A stretch of 64,000 bases of DNA, taken from contig OZ244721.1 of the NCBI GenBank assembly GCA_965219235.1, positions 2,604,001 to 2,668,000 on the forward strand. Reading direction: 5' to 3'. This DNA is from CBDHCC01 sp965219235. GTDB taxonomy: Bacteria > Pseudomonadota > Alphaproteobacteria > Sphingomonadales > Sphingomonadaceae. Below, in pieces: positions 17,197 to 25,502 of this stretch; the stretch's first letter is position 1; every line of letters starts with the position of its first letter. The notes under the pieces were generated by a model. The model was not told the DNA's origin. It worked only from the letters and a program-made list of their open reading frames with translations, and searched no databases. Both the position numbers and the translations under genes were made by a program.

Positions 17197-17930
17197 GCGC
17201 CTCCTCGCGCCCGCCGCGTCTGGGCGTCAACATCGACCACGTCGCCACCGTCCGCAACGCGCGCGGCGGCGACGATCCCGATCCGGTGCGCGCCGCCCTG
17301 CTCGCGGTGACGGCCGGCGCGGACGGCATCACCGCCCATCTGCGCGAGGACCGCCGCCACATCCGCGACGGCGATGTCGAGCGGCTGATGGCCGAGCTGC
17401 CGGTGCCGCTCAACCTGGAGATGGCGGCGACCGACGAGATGCTCGCGATCGCGCTGGCCCGTCGCCCGCACGCGGTCTGCCTGGTGCCCGAACGGCGCGA
17501 GGAGCGCACGACCGAGGGCGGCCTGGACGCCGCTGGCCAGCACGACCACCTGGCCCCCTTCGTGGCCCGGCTCGACGACGCGGGCGTGCGGGTCAGCCTG
17601 TTCGTCGAGCCCGACATGCGCCAGATCGACGCCGCGCTGCGCCTCCGCGCGCCGGTCGTGGAGTTGCACACCGGCCGCTACGCGGACCTCGACGGGGCGG
17701 AGCGGGCCGGGGAGCTGCGCCGGCTTTCCGATGCCGCCGCGCTGGCGGCCAGGGCGGGGCTGGAGCCGCACGCCGGCCATGGCCTTACCTTCGACAACGT
17801 GCAGGGCGTGACCGCCATCCCGCAGCTCGCCGAGCTCAACATCGGCCATTTTCTGGTGGGCGAGGCGATCTTCACCGGGCTGGACGCCAGCGTGCGCCGG
17901 ATGCGGGCGCTGATGGACGAGTCGCGATGA
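17193..17930 (+). CDS. pdxJ: Pyridoxine 5'-phosphate synthase
   Basis: A 245-residue TIM barrel that condenses 1-deoxyxylulose 5-phosphate with 3-amino-2-oxopropyl phosphate to make pyridoxine phosphate. Signatures are LGVNIDHVATVRNARGG at the start, ITAHLREDRRHI in the middle, and HAGHGLTFDNV with ELNIGHFLVGEAIF at the phosphate site near the end. The GTG start overlaps pyrE by four bases. acpS follows ten bases later; the pdxJ-acpS-lepB order is common in proteobacteria. Confidence 0.96.
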   Translation: MSASSRPPRLGVNIDHVATVRNARGGDDPDPVRAALLAVTAGADGITAHLREDRRHIRDGDVERLMAELPVPLNLEMAATDEMLAIALARRPHAVCLVPERREERTTEGGLDAAGQHDHLAPFVARLDDAGVRVSLFVEPDMRQIDAALRLRAPVVELHTGRYADLDGAERAGELRRLSDAAALAARAGLEPHAGHGLTFDNVQGVTAIPQLAELNIGHFLVGEAIFTGLDASVRRMRALMDESR

Positions 17931-17940
17931 GGTGGGCGCG

Positions 17941-18354
17941 ATGATCGTCGGCGTCGGCTCCGACCTGTGCAGCATCGAGCGGATCGCGGCCTCGCTCGAG
18001 CGGTTCGGCGAACGCTTCGAGCGGCGCTGCTTCACGGAGGTCGAGCGCGCCAGGGCGGCGCGGCGGCCGCTCACCAAGGCGGGCACCTACGCCAAGCGCT
18101 TCGCCGCCAAGGAGGCGTTCGCCAAGGCGGTGGGCACCGGTCTGGCGCGCGGCGTCCACTGGCGCGACATCGGGGTGGTGAACGGCCCGACCGGCGCGCC
18201 GACGCTCGCGCTGACCGGCGGCGCGGCGGCGCGGCTCGACAGCCTCGTCCCGGCGGGCCATGAGGCGCGCGTGCATCTGACGCTGACCGACGACCATCCC
18301 TGGGCGCAGGCCTTCGTCATCCTGGAAACCCTGCCCGAGGCCGCCCTCCGATGA
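17941..18354 (+). CDS. acpS: Holo-[acyl-carrier-protein] synthase
   Basis: A 137-residue trimeric phosphopantetheinyl transferase that moves 4'-phosphopantetheine from CoA onto ACP. The magnesium-binding residues are in MIVGVGSDLCSIERI and KRFAAKEAFAKAVGTG, the two AcpS signatures. The ATG at 17941 has GAGGTG seven bases upstream, so it is preferred to the in-frame GTG at 17932. The stop overlaps the lepB start (ATGA). The product is cytoplasmic and needed for fatty-acid synthesis. Confidence 0.95.
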   Translation: MIVGVGSDLCSIERIAASLERFGERFERRCFTEVERARAARRPLTKAGTYAKRFAAKEAFAKAVGTGLARGVHWRDIGVVNGPTGAPTLALTGGAAARLDSLVPAGHEARVHLTLTDDHPWAQAFVILETLPEAALR

Positions 18355-19211
18355 CCGACCGCGCCGCCGACAGCCCTGCGGAGGAGAACAAGGCGAAGCC
18401 GAGCCTGTGGGACGAGCTGCGCTCCATCCTCCTGATCCTGTTGGCGGTGCTGGCGGTCCACTCCTTCGTCGCCAAGCCGTTCTACATCCCGTCGGAATCG
18501 ATGATGCCGGGGCTCTCGAAGGGCGACCGGCTGATCGTGACCAAATACCCCTATGGCTGGTCCTACATCTCGCCGTCCTTCCACGTCCTGCCGTTCACGA
18601 AGGGCCGGCTGTTCGGTCGGCTGCCGGAGCGCGGCGACATCGTCATCGCGGTGCCGCCGGGCAGCGACGTCGACTACATCAAGCGGGTGATCGGGCTGCC
18701 CGGCGACACGATCGCGGTGGTCGACGGACGCGTCGTGCTGAACGGCCGGGTGCTGCCGCGCGATGCGCCGCACACCGTGGCGCTGCCGGTGGACGCCAAC
18801 AGCCCGTGCGCGCCGTCGGTCTATCCCGGCGCGCGCGTGACGCTGCCCGACGGCGCGCAGCAATGCCGGCTGACGGTGATGGACGAGACCGTGCCGACCC
18901 GGCACGGGCCGGTGCGCTTTCCGATCATCGACGACATGGTCTCGCCCGGCGACAACTACGCGCCGGTCACCGTGCCGGCGGGCCATGTGTTCCTGATGGG
19001 CGACAACCGCGACCGCAGCGCCGACAGCCGCTACCCGCTCAGCGACCTGGGACTGGGCGGTCCGGTGCCGTGGGAGAATCTGGGCGGACGGGCCGAGTTC
19101 CTGACCTTCTCGATGGACGGCTCGGCGGAGTGGTGGAACCCGGTGAGCTGGTTCACCTCGATGCGTCCCGGCCGCGCGTTCGTCGGTCTGCATCCGGAGC
19201 CCGCGCGGTGA
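18351..19211 (+). CDS. lepB: Signal peptidase I
   Basis: A 286-residue inner-membrane serine protease that removes signal peptides from exported proteins. One N-terminal helix (about 23-40) is followed by the catalytic serine S50 in YIPSESMMPGL, the general-base lysine K111 in YIKRVIGLPGD, and box E, MGDNRDRSADSR. These define the S26 family. The insert between boxes D and E, about residues 140-190, holds a cysteine pair (SPCAP and QQCRL). It overlaps acpS upstream and the permease gene downstream by four bases each. Confidence 0.96.
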   Translation: MTDRAADSPAEENKAKPSLWDELRSILLILLAVLAVHSFVAKPFYIPSESMMPGLSKGDRLIVTKYPYGWSYISPSFHVLPFTKGRLFGRLPERGDIVIAVPPGSDVDYIKRVIGLPGDTIAVVDGRVVLNGRVLPRDAPHTVALPVDANSPCAPSVYPGARVTLPDGAQQCRLTVMDETVPTRHGPVRFPIIDDMVSPGDNYAPVTVPAGHVFLMGDNRDRSADSRYPLSDLGLGGPVPWENLGGRAEFLTFSMDGSAEWWNPVSWFTSMRPGRAFVGLHPEPAR

Positions 19212-20278
19212 CCGCCATGGAGGACGCGAAGCGGGCGCACGGGCCGAGCGAGGTGCACGACCCGCTGGTCCGGCAGGAGGGCAAGCGCGCGGCGGTGTGG
19301 ATCGCCATGGTGGCGGCCGCGGCGCTGATCGTGGTGCTGATCCAGCCGATCCTGCTGATCGTCGCCGGCATGCTGATCGCGGTGATGTTCGACGGCGGCG
19401 CGCGCCTGCTCGGCCGGGCGCTGCCGATCGGGCGCGGCTGGCGGCTGGCGATCGTCGTGCTGGCGGTCACGGCCTTCCTGCTCGCCACCCTGTGGTTCGG
19501 CGGCGTGGAGATGGCCAACCAGTTCGGCCAGCTGCGCCAGACGCTGACGGTGCAGGGCGAGCGGCTGGCGACGCTGCTCAACCGCTACGAACTGCTGCCC
19601 GACAGCTTCAACCTGGCGACCGTCAGCGGGCAGCTCGGCCGGTCCTTCGGCGTCGTCACGTCCCTGCTGGGCGCTGCGTTCGGCGGCCTGACCTCGCTGT
19701 TCCTGATCCTGGTGATCGGCCTCTTCCTCGCCATGGATCCGGGCACCTACGCGCGCGGGGCGGTGTGGCTGTTCCCGCGCGACCGGCGCGACGAGGCGAC
19801 GCTGCTGTTCCGGCGCGTCGGGGCCACGCTGCGCCGCCTGTTCGCGGGGCGTCTGCTCGGCATGGCGTTCGAGGGCGCGCTCACCTGGGGCCTGCTGTCG
19901 CTGGGCGGCGTGCCGATGGCCGGCGTGCTCGGCATCGTGTCGGGCATCCTCGCCTTCATTCCGAACGTCGGCGCCTTCGTCACCGGCCTGCTGATGGCGG
20001 CGGTGGGCTTCTCGGCCGGGGTGGACGTCGGCCTGTGGGCGCTCGGGACCTACGCCGTCGTGCAGACCTTCGACGGCTATGTGGTGATCCCGATCGTCGC
20101 CAAGCGCACCGTGGACCTGCCGCCGGCGCTGACCCTGTCGGCCCAGGTGCTGTTCGCGGCGCTGTTCGGCCTGCTGGGCCTGGCCATCGCCGATCCGGTC
20201 ACGGCGGCGATCAAGGTGCTGCTGCACCGCGAGGCGGAGAAGGAGGCGGAGGAACAGGGCACGCACCCCTCCACCTGA
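19208..20278 (+). CDS. AI-2E family (PerM/YdiK-like) permease
   Basis: A 356-residue membrane protein with about seven helices and the AI-2E transporter (UPF0118) pattern. The C-terminal half has LAFIPNVGAFVTGLL and DGYVVIPIVAKRTVDLPPALT, the family signature. Members include TqsA and various ion or small-molecule exporters, so the name does not prove autoinducer transport. The GTG at 19208 overlaps the lepB stop; an ATG three codons later is the alternative. The acidic C-terminus (EAEKEAEEQ) faces the cytoplasm. Last gene of the pyrE chain. Confidence 0.85.
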   Translation: MTAMEDAKRAHGPSEVHDPLVRQEGKRAAVWIAMVAAAALIVVLIQPILLIVAGMLIAVMFDGGARLLGRALPIGRGWRLAIVVLAVTAFLLATLWFGGVEMANQFGQLRQTLTVQGERLATLLNRYELLPDSFNLATVSGQLGRSFGVVTSLLGAAFGGLTSLFLILVIGLFLAMDPGTYARGAVWLFPRDRRDEATLLFRRVGATLRRLFAGRLLGMAFEGALTWGLLSLGGVPMAGVLGIVSGILAFIPNVGAFVTGLLMAAVGFSAGVDVGLWALGTYAVVQTFDGYVVIPIVAKRTVDLPPALTLSAQVLFAALFGLLGLAIADPVTAAIKVLLHREAEKEAEEQGTHPST

Positions 20279-20310
20279 GGCGGCCCCTCGCCTGAGGCGG
20301 CAGTGGGTCG

Positions 20311-20904
20311 TCAGCGCGGAGGCGGGGCGCCTTCGCCACCGCGCGCGCCCTGCAGAGCGCGCAGCTGCTGCATGAGCTGCAGCTGCCGGATCAGCTCCGG
20401 ATTGTTGATCGACAGGAGCGACACGTCGAAGATCAGGAGCGAGTCGGGCGGGATCACCGGCGGACTGCCCCGCTCGCCATAGCCCTGGTCGGCGGGAATC
20501 CACACGCGGTAGCGGCCGCCGACCCGCATCCGCTGCAACGCCTCGCTGAAGCCGGGAATCGTTCCGGACGCCGGGAAGGGCGCCTTGTCGCTCTGGTCGA
20601 ACACCGTGCCGTCGGCCAGCAGGCCCTTGTAACCGATCTCGACGAGGTCCTCGGGCTTCGGCACGTCGCCCGCGCCCTCCTCCAGCGCCAGCATCTGGGT
20701 GCCGCCCGGCAGCGTCTGGACGCCCGCGCGGCCGGCATTCCAGCGCAGGAAGTCGGCGGCCGGACGGGTCAGCTGGACCTCCTCGCGGCCCGTGCCCTCG
20801 CCCGCGGCCCAGACCGCCCCGCCCAGGCCGAGCGCCAGCCCGACGGCGAGCAACACGATTCCGGTGCGGCCCACCGGGCGGAGCGGCATGGCGGTGGCGG
20901 ACAT
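20311..20904 (-). CDS. FKBP-type peptidyl-prolyl cis-trans isomerase
   Basis: A 197-residue exported or membrane-anchored protein with one N-terminal helix (GIVLLAVGLALGLGGAVWA). The FKBP domain runs about residues 65-165: LVEIGYKGLLADGTVFDQSD, then PGFSEALQRMRVGGRYRVWIP and IPPDSLLIFDVSLLSI. It catalyses proline isomerisation in the periplasm. The C-terminal 30 residues are Q/L/R-rich. It lies 11 bases downstream of rpsU on the same strand, so the two may be co-transcribed. Confidence 0.9.
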   Translation of the reverse strand: MSATAMPLRPVGRTGIVLLAVGLALGLGGAVWAAGEGTGREEVQLTRPAADFLRWNAGRAGVQTLPGGTQMLALEEGAGDVPKPEDLVEIGYKGLLADGTVFDQSDKAPFPASGTIPGFSEALQRMRVGGRYRVWIPADQGYGERGSPPVIPPDSLLIFDVSLLSINNPELIRQLQLMQQLRALQGARGGEGAPPPR

Positions 20905-20915
20905 GGGCTGGCGGC

Positions 20916-21128
20916 TTAGGGCTGGCGGATGCCGTCGCGCTCGGCGCGCTTGCGATCCATCTTGCGCGCGCGGCGCACGGCGGCGGCATGCTCGCGCGCG
21001 CGCTTCTCCGACGGCTTCTCGTAGTGGCGGCGCATCTTCATCTCGCGATACACGCCCTCGCGCTGCAGCTTCTTCTTGAGCGCGCGCAGCGCCTGGTCGA
21101 CGTTGTTGTCGCGAACGATGATCTGCAT
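20916..21128 (-). CDS. rpsU: 30S ribosomal protein S21
   Basis: The 70-residue product starts MQIIVRDNNVDQALRALKKK and has the basic tail ARKMDRKRAERDG. This is the bS21 pattern: a small-subunit protein near the 3' end of 16S rRNA that helps initiation. The ATG at 21128 is chosen over the longer ORF because the family always begins here. A terminator-like hairpin lies 46 bases upstream (21174-21201). The FKBP gene follows. Confidence 0.96.
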   Translation of the reverse strand: MQIIVRDNNVDQALRALKKKLQREGVYREMKMRRHYEKPSEKRAREHAAAVRRARKMDRKRAERDGIRQP

Positions 21129-21173
21129 AAGGAACTGGAACTCCGCTGGACCGTGGCCCCGCCGGGCCGAAAC

Positions 21174-21201
21174 AAAAAACGCCGCCGAACCGCAGTCCGG
21201 C
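21174..21201 (-). terminator. Hairpin plus T6 between ccmB and rpsU
   Basis: Reading the minus strand, GCCGGAC (21201-21195) pairs with GTTCGGC (21190-21184) around TGCG, followed by GGCG and six T residues (21179-21174). It lies 66 bases after the ccmB stop and 46 bases before the rpsU start. It may end the SDR-ccmAB transcript or act as a leader element of rpsU. Confidence 0.5.
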
Positions 21202-21266
21202 AACGTCGAACCCTTATCCCATAGCCAATCGCGGCGTCGCGGGCAAGCCGTCACCCGGGCATGTCG

Positions 21267-21908
21267 TCACCGGCGCGCCGCGCGCAGCGCCGCGCCGGCG
21301 GCGAAGGGCGCGACCGCGAGCAGCAGCGCGCTGGTCGCCGCGGTCAGCGCGAGCGCGTCCGTCCGTCCGCCGAGCGCGCCGGCGCCGAAGATCAGCAGCG
21401 GCACGGCGAGCGGCAGCATCACCGCCGCCGTCAGGCCGCCCACCCGCCCGCGCCCCAGCGTCAGCGCGCCGGTCATGACCGCCAGCGCCGCCAGCCCCGG
21501 CGTGCCGGCCGCGAGCGACGCGGCGAGCCGCCAGCCCTGCCCCGCGTCCAGCGCCAGCAGCGCCGCCGCCAGGGGCAGGGCGAGCGCCAGCGGCGCCGCG
21601 AGCGCGATCCACACCGCCGCGATGCGCGCGGCCGCCAGCGCCTCCTCGCCCAGACCGTGGACCGCCAGCTGGTCGAGGGTCCCGTCCGCGCGCTCCGCCG
21701 CCCACAGCCCCTCGGCCGGCAGCAGCGCCGCGAGCAGCGCCGCCAGCCATGCCACGCCGCCGCCGACCCGGCCGAGCACGGCCGCGTCGGACCCGATCGC
21801 GAGGGGCACGAGCAGCGCCACGGCGACGAAGAACGCCGGCGGCAGCCACAGCCGCCCGGCGCGCGCGTCGCGGGCGAGCCAGCGCCCGACGAGCGCGCGC
21901 GCCCTCAT
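21267..21908 (-). CDS. ccmB: Heme exporter protein CcmB
   Basis: A 213-residue membrane protein with six predicted helices. It is the permease partner of CcmA in cytochrome c maturation system I. EGLWAAERADGTLDQLAVHGLG matches the conserved ERxDGTLDQL region of CcmB. MTGALTLGRGRVGGLTAAVMLPLAVPLLIFG is the C-terminal helix pair. The ATG at 21908 overlaps the ccmA stop (ATGA). ccmC, ccmD and the later ccm genes are not in the window. Confidence 0.9.
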   Translation of the reverse strand: MRARALVGRWLARDARAGRLWLPPAFFVAVALLVPLAIGSDAAVLGRVGGGVAWLAALLAALLPAEGLWAAERADGTLDQLAVHGLGEEALAAARIAAVWIALAAPLALALPLAAALLALDAGQGWRLAASLAAGTPGLAALAVMTGALTLGRGRVGGLTAAVMLPLAVPLLIFGAGALGGRTDALALTAATSALLLAVAPFAAGAALRAARR

Positions 21909-22483
21909 GCCGGGGCGTGGGCGGCGAGGTCGATCGTCGCGAGTCCGGGCCACGGGGGCGGGCGGTGGTCGGCCAGCAGCACCGCGCCGCCCGCCGCCCG
22001 GTGCGCCGCCACCGCCGCGTCCAGCCGCGCGCGGCCGTCCGCGTCCAGCCCGCCGCCGGGCTCGTCCAGCAGCCACAGCGCCGCGCCACCGGCGATCGCG
22101 CGGGCGATCGCGGCGCGCCGGGTCTGGCCGAGCGACAGGTGGCGGGTCGGCACGGCGGCCAGCGGGGCGAGGCCCATCGCCGCCATCGCGTCCGCCACCG
22201 GCCGTCCGCCGGCCCACCAGGCGAGTTCGCGCACCAGCGGCCGCTCGCCGTCGAAGCCCGGCCGCTCGTCGACCAGCGCCACCGCGCCCGGCCGCTCGAT
22301 CCGCCCGGCGAGCGGCCGGAGCAGGCCCGCGACGGCGCGCAGCAGCGACGACTTGCCCGCGCCGTTCGGGCCGTCGATGCGCAGCGCCCCGCCCGGCCCG
22401 AGCGTCAGCGACAGATGGCGCGCGAGCAGCCGTCCGCCGCGCGCGAGCGCGACGTCCTCCAGCCGCAGCAGGGGCTCGCTCAC
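21905..22483 (-). CDS. ccmA: Heme ABC exporter ATP-binding protein CcmA
   Basis: A 192-residue ABC ATPase, short as CcmA proteins are. Walker A is IDGPNGAGKSSLLRAVAGLL, the signature is HLSLGQTRRAAIARAIAG, and Walker B is LWLLDEPGGGLDADG. With CcmB and CcmC it powers release of heme-bound CcmE in cytochrome c maturation, which fits the presence of the oxidase operon. The GTG start at 22483 overlaps the SDR stop (GTGA), an unusual upstream partner that probably shares the promoter only. Confidence 0.93.
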   Translation of the reverse strand: MSEPLLRLEDVALARGGRLLARHLSLTLGPGGALRIDGPNGAGKSSLLRAVAGLLRPLAGRIERPGAVALVDERPGFDGERPLVRELAWWAGGRPVADAMAAMGLAPLAAVPTRHLSLGQTRRAAIARAIAGGAALWLLDEPGGGLDADGRARLDAAVAAHRAAGGAVLLADHRPPPWPGLATIDLAAHAPA

Positions 22484-23286
22484 TCCCGCCCGGACGCCTC
22501 GCGGACGAGCGCGTTGTCGCGCAGCTGCCGCTTGAGCAGCCCCGGCGTCCAGCGCGCCGCGCGCGCCAGCCGGTGTGCGGTGGGACCGACGAGCGTGTGG
22601 GTGCCGCGCCCGTGGACCGCGTCCCAGGCGGCCTGGGCGACGCGCTCGACGGGCGTGAACTCCAGCCCCGCCTCCACCACCGCCTCGCGCGCGCTGCGGT
22701 TGCTGTCGGGCGGCACCAGGTCGAGGATCGGCGTGTCGATGAAGCCGGGCATCAGCGAGCGCACCGTGATCCCGTGCGGCGCCCATTCCAGCTCCAGCGC
22801 TTCGGTCAGCCCGCGCACCGCGAACTTGGTCGCCGAATAGAGCGACAGGCCGGGCGAGCCGTAGAGGCCCGACGCCGAACAGGTGTTGAGCAGGCACGAT
22901 CCCGGCGTGGCGTCCAGCAGCGCGAAGCCCGCCCGCGCGCCGTAGACGACACCGCGGAAGTTCACGTCGATCAGCGCCTCCACGTCGTCGCGGGTCAGCG
23001 TGGCGAACCGGCCGCCGCGCGCGATGCCGGCGTTGTTGAACAGCACGTCCATGCGCCCGCCGCTCCACCCGGCGAACTCGCGGAGCGCCGCGTCCCAGGC
23101 GTCGCGGTCGGTCACGTCGAGCGGAAAGGCGCGGGCGCGCCCGTCGGGCAGCGGGGCGGCGGTCTCGGCCATGCCCGCCTCGTTCACGTCCGCCAGGCCG
23201 ACGCGCCAGCCCCGCGCGGCGAAGTGCGCCGCCGTGGCGCGCCCGATGCCGGACCCGCCGCCGGTGATGAAGATCGCCTTGTCCAT
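22480..23286 (-). CDS. Short-chain dehydrogenase/reductase (SDR)
   Basis: A 268-residue classical SDR. The nucleotide-binding motif is FITGGGSGIGRATAAHF, the structural motif is LFNNAGIARGG, and the catalytic YxxxK is in LYSATKFAVRGL. The ADVNE segment after strand two has an acidic residue, which favours NAD(H) over NADP(H). The substrate is unknown. The ATG at 23286 is the usual start, 16 codons into the longest ORF. It is the first gene of a chain with ccmA and ccmB and diverges from the secreted unknown at 23382. Confidence 0.87.
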   Translation of the reverse strand: MDKAIFITGGGSGIGRATAAHFAARGWRVGLADVNEAGMAETAAPLPDGRARAFPLDVTDRDAWDAALREFAGWSGGRMDVLFNNAGIARGGRFATLTRDDVEALIDVNFRGVVYGARAGFALLDATPGSCLLNTCSASGLYGSPGLSLYSATKFAVRGLTEALELEWAPHGITVRSLMPGFIDTPILDLVPPDSNRSAREAVVEAGLEFTPVERVAQAAWDAVHGRGTHTLVGPTAHRLARAARWTPGLLKRQLRDNALVREASGRE

Positions 23287-23381
23287 GCCCGTCCCGCTCC
23301 TTCGCGGCGGGAGACTAGTGGGCGGCCCGCCCACGCGCCAGCCCGCTTGGCGCGACCGGACGACGGCGGTAGGAAGCGGCG

Positions 23382-23936
23382 ATGCTCCGCCGCCTGCTCC
23401 TCGCCCTCGCGCTCGCGCTCGCCGGCTGGGCCACGCCCGCCGCCGCCGAGGTCACCTTGTCCTTCTACAGCTTCACCGGCGCGTTCGGCGGCCGCTTCCC
23501 GCACGCCTTCGTGCGGTGGGAGGGGACGACGGCGGACGGCACGCCGGTGGACGGCAACGCCGGCTTCACCGCGCGCACGATCTCGCCCGCCATCCTGCTG
23601 GGGTCGGTCCGGCACACGATCTGGGTGGAGGAGCCCAAGTACATCGCCGAGGCGAACCGCCATTTCGAGCTGGTCATCGACGACGCGACCTACGCCAGGG
23701 TGCTGGCCGAGGTGGAGACATGGCGCGACCTGCCGGGCGACGCCTACAATTTGAACCGACGCAACTGCGTGCATTTCGTCGCCGACATCGCGCGGCTGGT
23801 GGGCCTGAACGCCGACGACCCGGGCGAGCTGAAGAAGAAGCCCAAAGCGTATCTGAACCACCTGATCGAACTGAACCCGCGGCTGGGGGCGACACCGATC
23901 GCCTGGTGGCCGGCCGAGGACCGGCTGGCGGCCTGA
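23382..23936 (+). CDS. Secreted protein of unknown function with NC-x-H-F motif
   Basis: A 184-residue protein with a clear signal peptide (MLRRLLLALALALAGWATPAAA). The mature part begins EVTLSFYSFTGAFGGRFPHAFVRWEG and contains NLNRRNCVHFVADIARLVGL at about residues 122-141. A single cysteine before a histidine in a helix, and an earlier PHAFV histidine, recall papain-like or NlpC/P60-type folds, but I cannot assign a family. It is divergent from the SDR gene and is followed by an inverted-repeat element. No operon partner is visible. Confidence 0.7.
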   Translation: MLRRLLLALALALAGWATPAAAEVTLSFYSFTGAFGGRFPHAFVRWEGTTADGTPVDGNAGFTARTISPAILLGSVRHTIWVEEPKYIAEANRHFELVIDDATYARVLAEVETWRDLPGDAYNLNRRNCVHFVADIARLVGLNADDPGELKKKPKAYLNHLIELNPRLGATPIAWWPAEDRLAA

Positions 23937-23960
23937 GGCGGCTGCGAACGCATTCTCCTT

Positions 23961-24071
23961 CGTCATTCCCGCGAAAGCGAGAATCCAGGCGCCGAACGTT
24001 GTGCGATGATGTCCGGATGAAGGTGCACGCCCACGCGTGAAGCCTGGATCCCCGCCTTCGCGGGGATGACG
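23961..24071. repeat. 111-bp inverted-repeat element (30-bp arms)
   Basis: CGTCATTCCCGCGAAAGCGA... (23961-23990) and its near-complement ending at 24071 (24042-24071) match at about 26 of 30 positions. The arms carry the GGATCCCCGCCTTCGCGGGG core common in sphingomonad and other alphaproteobacterial intergenic repeats. It lies between two convergent genes and could form a long stem that ends transcription on both sides. Confidence 0.75.
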
Positions 24072-24113
24072 GGATGAGGCTCAGCGACGTGGTGCGTGGC
24101 TATGCCGCAAAGC

Positions 24114-25502
24114 TCAGTGCCCGCCCGTCCCCCGGCTCACGCCCGACTGCGCCAGCTGCTCGTCGATGGACGCCATCAGCCGGTCGAGCGCCGCCCGGTC
24201 GTGGCCCTCGGCGCGGGCGACCAGCACGTTCTGGGTGTTGGACGCGCGCAAGAGCCACCAGCCGTCGTCGGTCGTCACCCGCACGCCGTCGGTGGTGTCG
24301 ACCCGCGCGCCCGTGCCCGACAGCCGCGCCTTGACCTCGTCGATGACCGCGAACTTGCGCGCCTCGTCCACGTCGAAGCGCAGCTCCGGCGTGTTGGTCA
24401 TCTGCGCCATGGCCGACCGCATCTCGGTCACGGTCTCGTCGCTCTCGCTCGCCGCGCGGATCAGGCGCACGGCGGCGTAGAGCGCGTCGTCATAGCCGTA
24501 ATAGTCGTGCTTGAAGAAGATGTGGCCGCTCATCTCGCCCGCCAAGGGCGCTCCGGTCTCGCGCATCTTGGCCTTGATCAGGCTGTGGCCGGTCTTCCAC
24601 ATCAAGGGCTTGCCGCCCAGTTCGGCGATCCGGTCGAACAGCGCCTGGCTGGCCTTCACGTCGGCGATGATGGTGGAGCCGGGGCAGTCGGCCAGCACCT
24701 GCGCGGCGAAGATCTGGAGCAGCTGGTCGCCCCAGATGATCCGCCCCTCGCCGTCGATCGCGCCCAGCCGGTCGCCATCGCCGTCGAAGGCGAGGCCGAA
24801 ATCGAGGGTCTTCTCGGCGACCAGCGCGCGCAGGTCCTCCAGGTTCTTCTCTTCGGTGGGGTCGGGGTGGTGGTTGGGAAACGACCCGTCCACGTCGGTG
24901 AACAGCGTGAAGTGCTCGCCCGGCAGGCGCTTGGCCAGCCGCTCCACGACCGGCCCGGCCGCACCATTGCCGGCGTCCCAGCCGACGCGCAGCGGCTTGG
25001 CGTCGAGGCCCTGCAGCAGCCGGTCGACATAGCCGGTCATGACGTCGGCGGTGCGGCTGGTGCCCGTGCCCGTCATCCAGTCGCCCTTGGCCGCCATCGT
25101 GCCCAGCCGCTGGATCCGCTCGCCGTAGAAGGGCGCGTGGCCCATCACCATCTTGAAGCCGTTGTAGTTGGCCGGGTTGTGGCTGCCGGTGATCATGACG
25201 CCGCCGTCCACGCCGTCCATCGTCGCCTCGGTCCAGTAGAGCATCGGCGTCGGCCCCAGCCCGATGTTGACGGCGTCGCAGCCGCTGGCGTTCAGCCCCT
25301 CGATCAGCGCGTCGGCCAGCATCGGCGAGGACAGGCGGCCGTCATAGCCGACCGCCACCGTCCGCCCGCCGCCGCGCCGCACCATCGTGGCGAACCCGCG
25401 CCCGATCGCGCGCGCGTCATCGGCGCCCAGCGTCTCGTCGATGATCCCGCGAATGTCGTATTCGCGCAGACTCGTGGCGTGGAAGTCGTGGCGGTCGATC
25501 AT
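24114..25502 (-). CDS. Phosphomannomutase / phosphoglucomutase
   Basis: A 462-residue alpha-D-phosphohexomutase. The phosphoserine loop is MITGSHNPANYNGFK (S107), the metal-binding loop is FDGDGDRLGAID, the sugar-binding loop is GEMSGHIFF, and the phosphate-binding C-terminal domain has LLRASNTQNVLVARAEG. It interconverts mannose- or glucose-1- and 6-phosphates for polysaccharide and LPS precursors. It resembles AlgC/PgmG of Pseudomonas and Sphingomonas; the substrate preference is not clear from sequence. Its start overlaps the stop of the J-domain gene (ATGA). Confidence 0.92.
   Translation of the reverse strand: MIDRHDFHATSLREYDIRGIIDETLGADDARAIGRGFATMVRRGGGRTVAVGYDGRLSSPMLADALIEGLNASGCDAVNIGLGPTPMLYWTEATMDGVDGGVMITGSHNPANYNGFKMVMGHAPFYGERIQRLGTMAAKGDWMTGTGTSRTADVMTGYVDRLLQGLDAKPLRVGWDAGNGAAGPVVERLAKRLPGEHFTLFTDVDGSFPNHHPDPTEEKNLEDLRALVAEKTLDFGLAFDGDGDRLGAIDGEGRIIWGDQLLQIFAAQVLADCPGSTIIADVKASQALFDRIAELGGKPLMWKTGHSLIKAKMRETGAPLAGEMSGHIFFKHDYYGYDDALYAAVRLIRAASESDETVTEMRSAMAQMTNTPELRFDVDEARKFAVIDEVKARLSGTGARVDTTDGVRVTTDDGWWLLRASNTQNVLVARAEGHDRAALDRLMASIDEQLAQSGVSRGTGGH

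Noticed and set aside
19208..20278. Quorum-sensing (AI-2) exporter
   Set aside because: The family name is historical; no luxS or other signal gene is seen and the position after lepB says nothing about signalling.
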